Shown here in pieces: positions 28,680-38,930 of a stretch of DNA of 64,000 nucleotides. Made by a program: the position numbers and the translations under genes. This stretch comes from Streptococcus oralis ATCC 35037. GTDB taxonomy: Bacteria > Bacillota > Bacilli > Lactobacillales > Streptococcaceae. The stretch is from positions 1,770,501 to 1,834,500 of the forward strand of contig NZ_LR134336.1 of the NCBI RefSeq assembly GCF_900637025.1, in the 5' to 3' direction. The notes beneath the pieces were generated by a model, which was given only the letters and a program-made list of their open reading frames with translations, had not been told where the DNA came from and searched no databases. The stretch's first letter is position 1; each line of letters starts with the position of its first letter.

Positions 28680-29249
28680 ATGAAGAAAAATATCTTAACC
28701 ACCCTCTTGGCCGCCGTCCTCTACTTTCTCTGTGTAGGGATTGGAGTCTTCCTAGGACACCTGGTCGACCAAACAGGCAATATGTTCTACGCGCCTGCCT
28801 TTTCTGCACTTGTCGGTGGCAGTGTCTACATGCTTCTTTTGACGAAAGTGCCTCGTTTTGGTGCTATCACCACTCTAGGACTTTTTATGGCACTTTTCTT
28901 CCTAGCTAGCAAGCATGGCGCTGGTGCCTTTCTCCCAGGTGTCGCCTGTGGTCTTGCAGCAGATGCCATCGCTCGTCTCGGAAACTACAGAGATCGAATC
29001 AAAAACACCCTCTCCTTCCTCGTCTTTGCTTTTAGCACAAGTGGCCCTATCTTCCTCATGTGGATCCGTCCCAAAGCTTACGTGGCCACTTTACTTGCGC
29101 GTGGGAAATCCCAAGAATACATCGACCGTATCATGGTCCCTCCAGAGTTGGACAAAATTTTTCTCTTTGTCGCAAGCATTCTCCTTTGTGCCTTGATTGG
29201 TGCTTTGCTTGGACAAGCCATTAGTAAAAAGTTTACACACAAAATCTAA
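28680..29249 (+). CDS. MptD/Trep_Strep family membrane protein, putative ECF S component
   Basis: A 189-residue protein with about six membrane helices, of the MptD (Trep_Strep) family annotated as putative substrate-binding components of energy-coupling-factor transporters. No ECF ATPase or T subunit is nearby, so it would share a general module. Substrate unknown. CAAGGAGATTCTC before the ATG at 28680 sets the start; an in-frame upstream ATG at 28638 overlaps the -10 box. Confidence 0.75.
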   Translation: MKKNILTTLLAAVLYFLCVGIGVFLGHLVDQTGNMFYAPAFSALVGGSVYMLLLTKVPRFGAITTLGLFMALFFLASKHGAGAFLPGVACGLAADAIARLGNYRDRIKNTLSFLVFAFSTSGPIFLMWIRPKAYVATLLARGKSQEYIDRIMVPPELDKIFLFVASILLCALIGALLGQAISKKFTHKI

Positions 29250-29254
29250 TCACT

Positions 29255-29282
29255 AAAAAAGAGCCCTTCGGCTCTTTTTATT
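29255..29282. terminator. Bidirectional terminator
   Basis: AAAAAGAGCC CTTC GGCTCTTTTT, shared by the MptD-like gene and the convergent metI. Confidence 0.85.
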
Positions 29283-29970
29283 TATGACTTAATTTCTTGG
29301 TCAAGAAATCTCCCAAAAACTGGATTGTAAAGATAATCAAGATGATAATGATAGTCGCCAAGATGGTCACATCGTGATTGTAGCGGTTAAATCCATAAGC
29401 GATGGCTACGTTACCGATACCACCAGCACCAACTGCTCCCGCCATAGCTGTTTCCCCAACAAGGGAAATCAAGGTCACAGTCGTCACACGAATCAAATCT
29501 GGAAGACCTTCTGATAGGTAAACACCCACGATGTCCCAGAAAGTCGCACCACTAGCCTGTGCCGCCTCAATGACACCACCATCCAGCTCAGCCAAGACAA
29601 CCTGCACCTGACGGGCAAAGAAGGCAAAGACTGCAAAAGAAAGGGGTACAAGGGCTGCGTTTGGCCCGATACTAGTCTTGACGATCAAGTGAGAAAGTGG
29701 CGACATGATTGCCAAGAGGATGATGAAGGGAACCGCACGGAAAATAGAGGTAATCTTGTCTAAAATCCAGAAGATAACCTTATTTTCCAAGACACCGCCT
29801 GGCGCTGTCAAGACGAGGAAAAGACCTGCTACCAACCCCAAGAACCCTCCGATGATGAAGGAAAGAACTGTCATATAAAGAGTTAGGTAGATAGCTGTTC
29901 CCCAGCCTGCCTGACCAGCCCAGCCCATCTTGTAGACATTTGGTAGATAAGTTTGAATCAACTCTGTCAT
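29278..29970 (-). CDS. metI: Methionine ABC transporter permease
   Basis: A 230-residue permease with five helices and the ABC coupling segment EAAQASGATFWDIVGVYLSEGLPDLI. Together with MetN and MetQ it forms the D-/L-methionine uptake system. It begins one base after the metN stop. The operon order on this strand is metQ, M20 peptidase, metN, metI. Confidence 0.92.
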   Translation of the reverse strand: MTELIQTYLPNVYKMGWAGQAGWGTAIYLTLYMTVLSFIIGGFLGLVAGLFLVLTAPGGVLENKVIFWILDKITSIFRAVPFIILLAIMSPLSHLIVKTSIGPNAALVPLSFAVFAFFARQVQVVLAELDGGVIEAAQASGATFWDIVGVYLSEGLPDLIRVTTVTLISLVGETAMAGAVGAGGIGNVAIAYGFNRYNHDVTILATIIIILIIFTIQFLGDFLTKKLSHK

Positions 29971-29971
29971 T

Positions 29972-31033
29972 TTACTGTCCTCCCTTCAATACTTTTAACT
30001 GTACGCCTGCTTGACGAATGGCTTCTTGAGCACCTGCTAGCGCTGCTTTTTCACCTGACAAGACCACAACCAATTCTCCAACAGGAGTGCCATCGAGAAT
30101 TTCGATATTTCCATAGAGGATATTGGCCGTTACTTGGTAATGTTTGTACAATTCATTCAAAAGTGGCTCGTCTGTCGAAGCCCCTGCATACTTGAGCTGC
30201 ACTAAGATACTGTTCTCAGATAAATGCTCTACGATTTCTTGCTTCTCAATCTTGACCATGGCTTCGTCAATACCTGTGGCTGTTGAGATAAAGTCCTGTG
30301 TCAAAGGTTGTTTAGGATCTGAGAAGATTTCAAGAACACTACCCTCTTCAATCAAACGACCATCCTGCATGACCGCCACACGGTTGGCAATGTCTTTTAC
30401 AATCTGCATTTCATGTGTAATCAAAACAACAGTCAAGCCTAATTTTTTGTTCAAATCTTGCAACAATGCCAAAATCTGCTTAGTTGTCTTAGGGTCAAGG
30501 GCAGACGTTGACTCATCTGAAATCAAAATTTTCGGATCATTTGCCAAGGCACGCGCAATAGCTACACGCTGTTTTTGTCCTCCTGATAGTTGTGAAGGGT
30601 AGTTTTCAGCACGATCCGCCAAGCCAACCAAGTCTAACAACTTAGCTACTTTTGCTTTCTTTTCTTCCTTGCTAAGTCCAGAGTGTTTGAGGGCAAAGGT
30701 CACATTTTCCTCTGCTGTCTTTTGACTCATCAGGTTAAAATGCTGGAAAATCATCCCAATGTCTTGACGCTTACGACGCAACTGCTCTGCTGTCAGAGTC
30801 ACTCTGCCGTTAAAAATGACGTCGTTATCAATGGTAATTTTCCCAGCAGATGGCTTTTGCAAGAGGTTAATCACCCGTACAAGGGTTGATTTCCCTGCTC
30901 CAGAATATCCAACGATTCCGTAGATATCCCCTTCTTGGATGTGAATGGTCACATCCTTGACCGCTGTGATGGTTCTTTTCTTTTGGTGAAAAGTCACATC
31001 GATCTGATCTAACTTAATAATATCTCTACTCAT
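29972..31033 (-). CDS. metN: Methionine ABC transporter ATP-binding protein
   Basis: A 353-residue ABC ATPase with Walker [10 protein letters not shown], signature LSGGQKQR, Walker [14 protein letters not shown] and a C-terminal NIL domain (about 270-350). The NIL domain binds methionine and inhibits transport when the cell is replete. The start overlaps the peptidase gene by 8 bases. Confidence 0.94.
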   Translation of the reverse strand: MSRDIIKLDQIDVTFHQKKRTITAVKDVTIHIQEGDIYGIVGYSGAGKSTLVRVINLLQKPSAGKITIDNDVIFNGRVTLTAEQLRRKRQDIGMIFQHFNLMSQKTAEENVTFALKHSGLSKEEKKAKVAKLLDLVGLADRAENYPSQLSGGQKQRVAIARALANDPKILISDESTSALDPKTTKQILALLQDLNKKLGLTVVLITHEMQIVKDIANRVAVMQDGRLIEEGSVLEIFSDPKQPLTQDFISTATGIDEAMVKIEKQEIVEHLSENSILVQLKYAGASTDEPLLNELYKHYQVTANILYGNIEILDGTPVGELVVVLSGEKAALAGAQEAIRQAGVQLKVLKGGQ

Positions 31034-32399
31034 AGCTTCTAATCAGCTCCTCTACTAATTCAATATGGGTGTAGTAATCGGCGATTCGCACATTTTCATC
31101 TCCACCGTGGTCTCGGCTATTGGCATTTCCTAGACCAAAAGCCACCATTGGCACCTCTAGGGCATCAAAGACCGTATGCATCGGTCCTGTCCCCGCTGTT
31201 GTCGGCAAGACTGAAACGCCCTGTGGATAGAATTTCTTGGCCAACTCGATTACGTTGAGGATGGCCGGCGCGCTCATATCGCTTCGATAGCTCATCTCTC
31301 CCAAGGTATAGTATAATTCTACCTTATCAAAGCCATTTTTGTCTAGCTGTTTACGAATTTTTTCCAGAACATCATGCGGTTCTAGGCCAGGAACCAAACG
31401 AACCTCTAGCTTAGCACTGGCTTCTGCTGGCAAAATCGTTTTAACTCCTTGTCCTTGGTAACCTGACTGAATTCCTTCGATATTAAGGGCTGGCTCGAAA
31501 AAGAACCGTTTTAGGAAGGCTGCACGATCCTCTTGTAAGAGAGGCAATTCCAAGCCATAAATGCGACTAATTTCCTCTGGATTACGCTGGGCGTAAGTAT
31601 CCACCAAGGCTAGTTCTCGTTCATTTGGCTCTTGAACATCCTCGTACAAGCCTTCTACTAAGGTACGTCCATCAGCAGCTCGCAGACTACTTAAGGCCTG
31701 GATAAGATACCACGGTGCTGACTCCACGACACCACCATAACTCGAGTGGATATCCACATCCGCACTTTTCACCTTAGCATCAAAGGTCACAATCCCCTTG
31801 TTTCCGCCAGAGATTTCCAGCTGTTCCAAGGCGTTCTTGGTCCCTTGTTCCCAGACTAGCAAGTCCGCCCCACGAAGTTTGTCTGCGTGTTTCTCTAAAT
31901 ACTTATCTAGATCCATGGAAGCAGATTCCTCTGCCCCTTCCATGATAAAGCTGATATTGACAGGGAGATCATCGTGGTGCTGCATATATTTTCTCAAAGC
32001 ACTCAAACGAGCTGTGATATGGCCCTTGTCATCGTCAACCCCACGCCCGTACATAAAGCCATTTCGTACAGAAAGGGTAAAAGGATCCTCTGTCCAGACC
32101 TGATCCCCATCCGCTGGCACAGTGTCATAGTGGTTATAGAAAATCAAGGTCTTGGCATCTGGACGCGAACTCTTGAAATGCGCCATGACAAAGGGAGCCG
32201 TGTAGCTCTCATCAATCTCCACTTCAGCCCCTACACGCTTGAAAATCTCACCCAGATAGTTTGCGACCTCCTTGAGCCCAACCTGCTGGGCAAAGACTGA
32301 TTTCTTGGAAATTAAGGTGCGCAAGACTTCAAAATAATGTTGGGCAACATGATCCTTTTCAAATTTTTCAATCTGCTCTTGTTCGCTAGGAAAAACCAT
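31026..32399 (-). CDS. M20 family dipeptidase inside the methionine operon
   Basis: A 457-residue zinc metallopeptidase of the M20/M25/M40 group. Metal ligands are visible in [20 protein letters not shown] and MEGAEESAS, with a dimerisation insert in the middle. Substrate unknown. Its place between metQ and metN suggests release of methionine from imported peptides, which is inference. I start it at MVFPSEQEQ after AAAGAGAG; a longer form from 32444 lacks a site. Confidence 0.82.
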   Translation of the reverse strand: MVFPSEQEQIEKFEKDHVAQHYFEVLRTLISKKSVFAQQVGLKEVANYLGEIFKRVGAEVEIDESYTAPFVMAHFKSSRPDAKTLIFYNHYDTVPADGDQVWTEDPFTLSVRNGFMYGRGVDDDKGHITARLSALRKYMQHHDDLPVNISFIMEGAEESASMDLDKYLEKHADKLRGADLLVWEQGTKNALEQLEISGGNKGIVTFDAKVKSADVDIHSSYGGVVESAPWYLIQALSSLRAADGRTLVEGLYEDVQEPNERELALVDTYAQRNPEEISRIYGLELPLLQEDRAAFLKRFFFEPALNIEGIQSGYQGQGVKTILPAEASAKLEVRLVPGLEPHDVLEKIRKQLDKNGFDKVELYYTLGEMSYRSDMSAPAILNVIELAKKFYPQGVSVLPTTAGTGPMHTVFDALEVPMVAFGLGNANSRDHGGDENVRIADYYTHIELVEELIRSYE

Positions 32400-32517
32400 T
32401 TTCTCTCTCTTTCTACTGCGTACTTGTGTACTCAGAACGAACACAAGTGCCTCTTTAAAATCAACTCTCTATACAAAAGCAAGAGGTGGAAACTCTCTCC
32501 CACCTCCCTATGTCTTA

Positions 32518-33372
32518 TTACCAAACTGGTTGGTCCAAACCGTCTGATGTTTCTTCAATGACTTTTCTCACTTCATCAGTGTGATAAGCCGCGATAATTT
32601 TCTTGATGGCATCAGCTTTAGGTGATGATTCCCAATCTTTTTTCGCAACAATGATGTTGTACCATTGTTTTGAGTTTTCATCAGCTTGTTCTTTGAAGAG
32701 TGCTTTCTTGTAGTCCAATTTTGCTTCTGTAACGAAGGTATTGTTTACAACGGCAGCATCAACTGATGACAATGAACGAGCTGTTTGGCTAGCGTCCAAT
32801 TCAGTAATCTTCAAGTTCTTTGGATTTTCTGTGATGTTAGCAACTGTTGCAAGAGCAGTTCCAGAAACATCCAATTTGATCAAACCAGCTGATTGAAGCA
32901 AGTAAAGCGCACGGCTTTCGTTTGTTGCATCGTTTGGTACGGCGATTTCACCCTTATCTGGGATTTCTTCCACTTTGGTGTACTTGTTTTCTTCCCCATT
33001 TTTACCTGAGTAAAGGCGGATTGGTGAGATGTACGTATCTGCAATCGCTACAAGGTCTTTCCCGTTTTCTTTGTTCCAGTTGTTCAAGAAGTTGTAGTGT
33101 TGGAAAGCGTTCAAGTCTACTTCGCCATCAGCAGTTGCCTTGTTTGGTTGTGAGTAGTCTGTGAACTCTGTGAATTCCAATTTAATTCCATCTTTTTTAA
33201 CCAATTCTTGGATTTTATCCCAACGTGCTTCTTCAGAACCGCTACGGTTAACTGTTGCAATTTTGACAACTGTTTCGTTATCTGCTTTCTTTTCTGAATT
33301 TCCGCAAGCTGCAAGAGTCAAACCTGCGACTGTAGCAAGCGCTGCTACACCGAGCCATTTTTTAATTTTCAT
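32518..33372 (-). CDS. metQ: Methionine-binding lipoprotein
   Basis: A 284-residue lipoprotein of the NLPA family. The signal peptide ends in lipobox LAAC (Cys22-23 region), followed by the ligand-binding fold (VKIATVNRSGSEEARWDKIQ, ALYLLQSAGLIKL). It captures methionine for MetNI. It is preceded by a promoter and an upstream MET box, so the operon is likely activated by the LysR-type regulator MtaR/MetR. AAGGAGAAAGAATC precedes the ATG. Confidence 0.92.
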   Translation of the reverse strand: MKIKKWLGVAALATVAGLTLAACGNSEKKADNETVVKIATVNRSGSEEARWDKIQELVKKDGIKLEFTEFTDYSQPNKATADGEVDLNAFQHYNFLNNWNKENGKDLVAIADTYISPIRLYSGKNGEENKYTKVEEIPDKGEIAVPNDATNESRALYLLQSAGLIKLDVSGTALATVANITENPKNLKITELDASQTARSLSSVDAAVVNNTFVTEAKLDYKKALFKEQADENSKQWYNIIVAKKDWESSPKADAIKKIIAAYHTDEVRKVIEETSDGLDQPVW

Positions 33373-33403
33373 GATTCTTTCTCCTTAAAAATAATACCGT
33401 AAC

Positions 33404-33432
33404 AGTATCTCATACTTTATTTGATTTAGCAA
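33404..33432 (-). promoter_or_regulatory. Promoter of metQ
   Basis: TTGCTA (33427-33432), a 17-base spacer and GATACT (33404-33409), with TGA directly before the -10. Confidence 0.65.
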
Positions 33433-33453
33433 ATTGTTATTAGATAGGCAGAC

Positions 33454-33472
33454 ATATAGTTTGAAACTATAT
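33454..33472. promoter_or_regulatory. MET box (MtaR/MetR operator)
   Basis: ATATAGTTTGAAACTATAT, a near-perfect 19-bp palindrome that matches the streptococcal MET-box consensus TATAGTTtnaAACTATA. It ends about 20 bases upstream of the metQ -35, a typical activator position. Confidence 0.85.
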
Positions 33473-33485
33473 ACCTAAAAATTGA

Positions 33486-33519
33486 GAAATCATCCGCCTT
33501 TCTCAGACTGGATGATTTC
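33486..33519 (-). terminator. Terminator after the amino acid binding protein
   Basis: GAAATCATCC and GGATGATTTC pair around a 14-base loop. On the minus strand the hairpin is followed by TCAATTTTT. Confidence 0.65.
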
Positions 33520-33525
33520 ATACGA

Positions 33526-34401
<876 letters not shown>

Positions 34402-34436
34402 TTAACAGAAAATATTTTTTTTCGCCATTATATGAT

Positions 34437-34462
34437 ACCTATCTCGGTGATAGGTTTTTTTT
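34437..34462 (+). terminator. Terminator-like hairpin pointing right, with no right-pointing gene
   Basis: ACCTATC, loop TCGGT, GATAGGT and then eight Ts on the plus strand. The genes on both sides are on the minus strand, where this hairpin is followed by ATCATATAATGG and would not terminate. Confidence 0.5.
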
Positions 34463-34470
34463 ATGGCTGA

Positions 34471-34794
34471 CTAAAAGACCAGACGCAAGACTGCAATCAA
34501 GACTACTCCAAAAAGAACCGTACCCACTAGATTGCGGTAGCGAAAGGCTACCCAAGCCGTTGGAAAGACTGCTAAAAAGTCCAGCCATTTGATCTGAGGA
34601 AGGCTGCCAACCTTGCCAGTCACTACGCTTGAAAGGATCAAGGCAAAGATAATGGAAACAGGCAAGAACTTCAAAAAACGCTCAACGATAGCTGGCAGCC
34701 CCTTGTACTTAACCAAGATGAAGGGAATCATACGGGGAATCCAAGTCACTAGACCTGAAAAGATAACGGCTAACAAAAGATATTTACTGACCAT
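34471..34794 (-). CDS. azlD: Branched-chain amino acid exporter, small subunit
   Basis: A 107-residue protein with about four membrane helices of the AzlD family, including VTWIPRMIPFI near the N-terminus. AzlC and AzlD together export branched-chain amino acids or analogues. It overlaps azlC by 11 bases. Confidence 0.88.
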   Translation of the reverse strand: MVSKYLLLAVIFSGLVTWIPRMIPFILVKYKGLPAIVERFLKFLPVSIIFALILSSVVTGKVGSLPQIKWLDFLAVFPTAWVAFRYRNLVGTVLFGVVLIAVLRLVF

Positions 34795-35479
34795 CTAAGA
34801 CCACCCCCATGGTACAACCTAGCAAGGTCGCAAACAAAACAGCTAGCGACTGAGACACCACTGTCAAGAGCAAAAAGAAGGACACCGCAACCACGGCTAG
34901 GATCCGCAGCAGATTTCGTACAGGAACCCGTCTTTGCATAATCTGAAATTGCGAGGTAAAAATCCCGATAAACATCCCAACAAGGGCAAAGTCTAAGCCA
35001 AAGACCTCAGGATTTGGAAGAAGCCCACCTAAAGCTGTCCCCGCAACTGTCCCAATAAACCAGGCTACATAACTATTGAGATTGTTCCCATGCATCCACA
35101 TAGGATGGACCTTGTCTGTATGGGCTAATTCTCCCATCAAAACCCCGTAGGTCTCATCTGTCAGGAGACTAGACATGCCGATATTTTGCCAGAGACTAGT
35201 ATGACGGAAATAGGTCGATGCATGCAAGCTCAGCAAAAAGAGTCGCAAGTTGATCAAAAAGACCGTCATAGCAATAGCTGCTACAGGCGCTTGTACCGCA
35301 ATCAGTGCCAACATGGCAAACTGGGCGCTCCCAGCATAAACAAAGAGGCTCATCAAGCCCATCTCAACAGGTGTCACATAGGGCGCGCCAATAATCCCAC
35401 AAGCCAGGCCAATGCTGACATAGCCAAGGGCAGTCGGCATGGCCGCCTGTGCACCTTCCCAAAATCCTTTTTCTTTCAT
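34784..35479 (-). CDS. azlC: Branched-chain amino acid exporter, large subunit
   Basis: A 231-residue AzlC protein with about six to seven membrane helices (GAQAAMPTALGYVSIGLACGI, YAGSAQFAMLALI, LTDETYG). It works with AzlD. The start may be 35479 (MKEKGFWEG, AGGAG just upstream) or four codons earlier at 35491; both have purine-rich sequence before them. Confidence 0.87.
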   Translation of the reverse strand: MKEKGFWEGAQAAMPTALGYVSIGLACGIIGAPYVTPVEMGLMSLFVYAGSAQFAMLALIAVQAPVAAIAMTVFLINLRLFLLSLHASTYFRHTSLWQNIGMSSLLTDETYGVLMGELAHTDKVHPMWMHGNNLNSYVAWFIGTVAGTALGGLLPNPEVFGLDFALVGMFIGIFTSQFQIMQRRVPVRNLLRILAVVAVSFFLLLTVVSQSLAVLFATLLGCTMGVVLDGQ

Positions 35480-35616
35480 CCTTCTCCTCATATTCTCTCC
35501 AATTGAGGCTGTTCATCATCACAGCCACAGCACGGACTATTATAACATATTCAAAGAAGAGAAAAAAGTTTTGGATTCGAAACCCATTGCCAGCAAAAAG
35601 TGCTGAAGAGGAAGCA

Positions 35617-36225
35617 TCATGGATACATGAGAAATTGATCCACTCGGATAGTATACTTATCGATTTCTGTGTCTGTAACATATTTATTTTCTGTTGGATA
35701 GACATCCACCCAGAGTTCCCACTGTTGTCCCTTCAACTTGACCTTGTAGCGATAACCGTCATCATAGAGGCCTACTGTATCAGTTGTCATGGACTGGTAA
35801 TCTGGGAGTTCTTCCAGTTCTTTTTTTACAGTCTGGGATAGATTGTTAAGCACTACTTTCTGCTCCACCTTTGAAGTTACAGGAATATGAACTGTCGCTT
35901 CTTCCAAGTGATGCGATTTTGAAAATGTAAAGGTTGCTCGACCAGTATAGCCTTTCAAAGTAATCTGCTCATAGTGATAGAAAAGGCGACCTGTTTTATA
36001 GAAATATGGGTCTTCTGCACGCCAAGTGTCGCGATAGGCCGTTTCCTCTTCTTCCTCCACCTCGCTAGCATTTCCCAATACTTCTTCAAAGGATTTAGGA
36101 GACATACCGAACGAAAGGGATTCAAACAAAACCAGTTGTGTCTTTTTGATATTCTGGCAAGCTGATAAAAGCATGAGTAAAGCTCCAATAGCAAGCAAAT
36201 TACTAATTATTTTTGTAATTTTCAT
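35617..36225 (-). CDS. Lipoprotein of unknown function
   Basis: A 202-residue lipoprotein: signal peptide with lipobox LLSAC near residue 23, then a soluble domain. The segment SLSFGMSPKSFEEVLGNASE resembles the BamE/SmpA-like or DUF3862 repeats that begin with a GMS/GMT turn. An extracellular role is inferred from the lipobox only. The start at MKITKIISN is preferred; the in-frame extension to 36276 has no signal-peptide logic. Confidence 0.65.
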   Translation of the reverse strand: MKITKIISNLLAIGALLMLLSACQNIKKTQLVLFESLSFGMSPKSFEEVLGNASEVEEEEETAYRDTWRAEDPYFYKTGRLFYHYEQITLKGYTGRATFTFSKSHHLEEATVHIPVTSKVEQKVVLNNLSQTVKKELEELPDYQSMTTDTVGLYDDGYRYKVKLKGQQWELWVDVYPTENKYVTDTEIDKYTIRVDQFLMYP

Positions 36226-36291
36226 ATATCTACTATACAAAAAAAGGTTAGGATCTGTCCAAGATAAAAGAGTCAACCTTAGGCTAACTCT

Positions 36292-37302
36292 CTATTCCAT
36301 AGTATCAAAGGCGAGACTTGGTTTGGCGTTGAGGTCCAAGCCCGCAAAGTTTTCTTTATTCCACTCGCTGACGCTAGCATAAGCAATCATCCCTGCATTG
36401 TCTCCACAAAGGCGCAGGGGTGGGATGATAACCTTGACATCTGTGATTTCGGTTGCTAGACGTTCTCTGAGCCCTTTATTAGCTGCCACGCCACCGGCCA
36501 CGACTAGGGTTTTAACAGGATATTTTTCCAAAGCCTTCTTGGTTTTGGCCATAAGAATATCCATGACTGCTGCTTGGAAAGATGCTGACAGGTCTTCCTT
36601 GGACAAGCTTTCTCCCTTTTGCTCGGCATTGTGGTGAAGATTGATAAAGGCAGACTTGAGACCTGAGAATGAGAACTCCAAATTGTCTTCCTTAATCATA
36701 GCACGAGGAAAGTCATAAATATCCTGCCCCTGATGAGCTAGCTCATCAATTTCGCGACCTGCAGGATAGGTCAAGCCCATGACACGGCCGACCTTATCAT
36801 AGGCCTCACCAACTGCATCATCCCGCGTTTCCCCAACAATCTTATAATCCCCAGCCTCAGAAACATAGACCAACTCTGTGTGCCCACCACTAACCAAGAG
36901 GGCTAGCAAGGGAAACTCCAAAGGCTCAACGCTCTGAGCCGCCATGAGGTGACCAGCCATGTGGTTAACGGGGATCAGCGGAAGTCCATGAGCCCAAGCA
37001 AAGGCCTTGGCAGCTGACAAACCAACTAGCAAAGCCCCAACCAATCCAGGTCCATAAGTAACGGCAACGGCTGTTACATCCTCTTCGGTAATTCCTGCTT
37101 CTGCTAGAGCCTCCTCGATACAGGCTGTAATGACCTCGACATGGTGACGACTAGCTACTTCTGGCACTACGCCCCCAAAACGTTTGTGGCTCTCAATTTG
37201 ACTAGCAATGACATTGGACAAGAGCTGGTCGTCGTTTTTTAAGACAGCGACACTGGTCTCGTCACAGGATGTCTCAAATGCTAAAATATATCTATCCTTC
37301 AT
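36292..37302 (-). CDS. tsaD: tRNA t6A37 threonylcarbamoyltransferase subunit TsaD
   Basis: A 336-residue ASKHA-fold protein. The metal-binding histidines are in [10 protein letters not shown], with [11 protein letters not shown] at the N-terminus and [11 protein letters not shown]. It transfers threonylcarbamoyl to A37 of ANN-decoding tRNAs together with TsaB and TsaE. It is the third gene of tsaB-rimI-tsaD and overlaps rimI by 11 bases. No tsaE is nearby. Confidence 0.95.
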   Translation of the reverse strand: MKDRYILAFETSCDETSVAVLKNDDQLLSNVIASQIESHKRFGGVVPEVASRHHVEVITACIEEALAEAGITEEDVTAVAVTYGPGLVGALLVGLSAAKAFAWAHGLPLIPVNHMAGHLMAAQSVEPLEFPLLALLVSGGHTELVYVSEAGDYKIVGETRDDAVGEAYDKVGRVMGLTYPAGREIDELAHQGQDIYDFPRAMIKEDNLEFSFSGLKSAFINLHHNAEQKGESLSKEDLSASFQAAVMDILMAKTKKALEKYPVKTLVVAGGVAANKGLRERLATEITDVKVIIPPLRLCGDNAGMIAYASVSEWNKENFAGLDLNAKPSLAFDTME

Positions 37303-37729
37303 CTATTTCTCTCTTCATGATGATGGCGTCCTCGACTGGGTCATGGTAGTAGGCCTTTCGCTCAGCGATGACCGCCATCTTTTCTTTCTTGTAAAATGCT
37401 TGCGCTCGGTGATTTGACTTTCTGACTTCGAGGAAAATCTCCTTGTCTGTCGGCAATGTTGCAAACAAGGCTGATGCTATTTCCTGTCCTTGATAGGCTT
37501 TCTTGACAGCGATTTGCAGGACTTCTGCCTCAAAGAGATTCTCCTGCACAGCTAGAAATCCAATCACTTCTGTTCCATCATAAGCTAGAGCGTACCAAGT
37601 TTGGTCTTGGGACAGGTCTGCTTGGATTTGTTCCAGCGTCCAAGGACTGACTGGGTAAACATCTGCCATGACAGCGTAGATGGTTTTAGCTAGTTCAGGC
37701 TGTTTTTGGATTCGTTTGATTTCTATCAT
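37292..37729 (-). CDS. rimI: Ribosomal protein alanine acetyltransferase-like GNAT
   Basis: A 145-residue GNAT acetyltransferase with the acetyl-CoA segment [22 protein letters not shown] and the C-terminal [13 protein letters not shown]. RimI acetylates the N-terminus of ribosomal protein bS18 in E. coli; the substrate in streptococci is assumed by family. It overlaps tsaB by 4 bases (ATGA) and tsaD by 11. Confidence 0.88.
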   Translation of the reverse strand: MIEIKRIQKQPELAKTIYAVMADVYPVSPWTLEQIQADLSQDQTWYALAYDGTEVIGFLAVQENLFEAEVLQIAVKKAYQGQEIASALFATLPTDKEIFLEVRKSNHRAQAFYKKEKMAVIAERKAYYHDPVEDAIIMKREIDEG

Positions 37730-38409
37730 AGGCGTTTAATGTAAGACCCGCCAGACTCGGTATGGTTCTTGAGCCAGTTTTCCTCAGCTTCAACACGTTT
37801 GAGGTAATTTGGCACAAAGTCGTGCAAGGAGTCTGCTTCCTCGTCCCAGGCCCAAAGAGCTAGATTAGCTGCATTTGGCAAGGTTTCTTGATAGCTAGCT
37901 TGAGGTAGTTGTTCTTGGATCTGTTCCACAAAGGCTCCAACTTCTCCGACAAAGGTTACCTGTTCAGCATCCTTGACCTGCTCTAGCACTTCCGCAAAAG
38001 ACAGGTGCGCTTCTGGAAAGACTGGTTTGGCGTTTTGATAAAATCCTGCATAAACATTGTTGCGACGTGCATCCATGATAGGAACCACCAAGCCTTCTTG
38101 TTGGCGTGGCACCAGAGCCAATAGGCTAGACATCCCAACTAACTCAATGTTCAGGGTATGAGCCAAGGTCTTGGCAGTTGCTACCGCAATTCGCAAGCCC
38201 GTGTAGCTACCTGGCCCTTCAGCGACCACGATTCGATCCAAATCCTTTGATGTCAAATCTAGACTGGCCATCAAAAAATCAATGGCTGGCATAAGGGTAA
38301 TACTGTGATTTTTCTTGATATTAATCGTCGTCTCGGCAAGAACCTGCTTGTCCTCTAAAATGGCTAGAGAAAGAGCCTTGCTGGACGTATCAAAAGCTAA
38401 TACTTTCAT
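37726..38409 (-). CDS. tsaB: tRNA t6A37 biosynthesis scaffold TsaB
   Basis: A 227-residue degenerate ASKHA protein (KVLAFDTSSKALSLAI, VAEGPGSYTGLRIAVATAKTLAH, PIMDARRNNVYAG). It dimerises with TsaD in t6A synthesis. First gene of its operon; TATAAT lies at about 38441 on this strand. It is divergent from the cib bacteriocin genes. Confidence 0.94.
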   Translation of the reverse strand: MKVLAFDTSSKALSLAILEDKQVLAETTINIKKNHSITLMPAIDFLMASLDLTSKDLDRIVVAEGPGSYTGLRIAVATAKTLAHTLNIELVGMSSLLALVPRQQEGLVVPIMDARRNNVYAGFYQNAKPVFPEAHLSFAEVLEQVKDAEQVTFVGEVGAFVEQIQEQLPQASYQETLPNAANLALWAWDEEADSLHDFVPNYLKRVEAEENWLKNHTESGGSYIKRL

Positions 38410-38536
38410 AACACATTCCTATTTTTTTGTCTGTTTACTATTATACTACAAAAGCCAGCGCATGGGAATTTTCTTTGTTTTGAAACAAAAGGGCCTGTCA
38501 CTTAGACAAGCAATTCTGCACAAAAAATTCAAAAAA

Positions 38537-38566
38537 ATTTTACATTTTTCCTATCTTTTCCGAATA
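38537..38566 (+). promoter_or_regulatory. Cin-box (ComX promoter) of cibABC
   Basis: TCCGAATA at 38559-38566, preceded by a T-rich tract, fits the combox/cin-box TACGAATA recognised by the competence sigma factor ComX, with C in place of A at position 2. It lies 33 bases before the cibA ATG, and no vegetative -10 fits better. Confidence 0.7.
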
Positions 38567-38599
38567 TATGAGTGAACAAGGAAAAAGGAGGAAAGTTCA

Positions 38600-38782
38600 A
38601 TGACAAATTTTGACGTTCTTGACAATCAATTTTTATCGTTATCTGAAAACGAATTATCAGATATTGATGGTGGTCTCGCTCCCTTAGTTATCTTTGGAGT
38701 AGCAGTATCTTGGAAAGCTATTGCAGGTGGAACAGCACTTGTAGGTTCTGGTTTGGCAGCTGGTTATTTTTTAGGAGGTTAG
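38600..38782 (+). CDS. cibA: Competence-induced two-peptide bacteriocin, peptide A
   Basis: A 60-residue prepeptide. The leader MTNFDVLDNQFLSLSENELS ends in a double glycine (residues 24-25), the cleavage site for ABC exporters with a C39 peptidase such as ComAB. The 35-residue mature part is hydrophobic and glycine-rich. Leader, partner gene, immunity gene, location beside tsaB and rpoY, and the cin-box all match cibA of pneumococcus, which lyses non-competent neighbours during competence. AAAAAGGAGG precedes the ATG. Confidence 0.9.
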   Translation: MTNFDVLDNQFLSLSENELSDIDGGLAPLVIFGVAVSWKAIAGGTALVGSGLAAGYFLGG

Positions 38783-38783
38783 T

Positions 38784-38927
38784 ATGATTAAAGGTTTAGA
38801 TAAGTATTGTGCAATTTCTAATAAAGAATTGCAAGGAATTAAGGGTGGTTTTGGCGTAGGTGTTGGTATAGCTTTATTTATGGCTGCTTACACTATCGGG
38901 AAAGATCTTCGTAAGAAGTTTGGATAA
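38784..38927 (+). CDS. cibB: Competence-induced two-peptide bacteriocin, peptide B
   Basis: A 47-residue prepeptide. The leader ends ELQGIKGG (residues 15-22) and releases a 25-residue mature peptide, FGVGVGIALF..., basic at its C-terminus. The ATG is one base after the cibA stop. The final Gly-Gly codons of cibA (TTAGGAGGT) also form its ribosome-binding site, so the two peptides are translated together. Confidence 0.88.
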   Translation: MIKGLDKYCAISNKELQGIKGGFGVGVGIALFMAAYTIGKDLRKKFG

Positions 38928-38930
38928 GTC

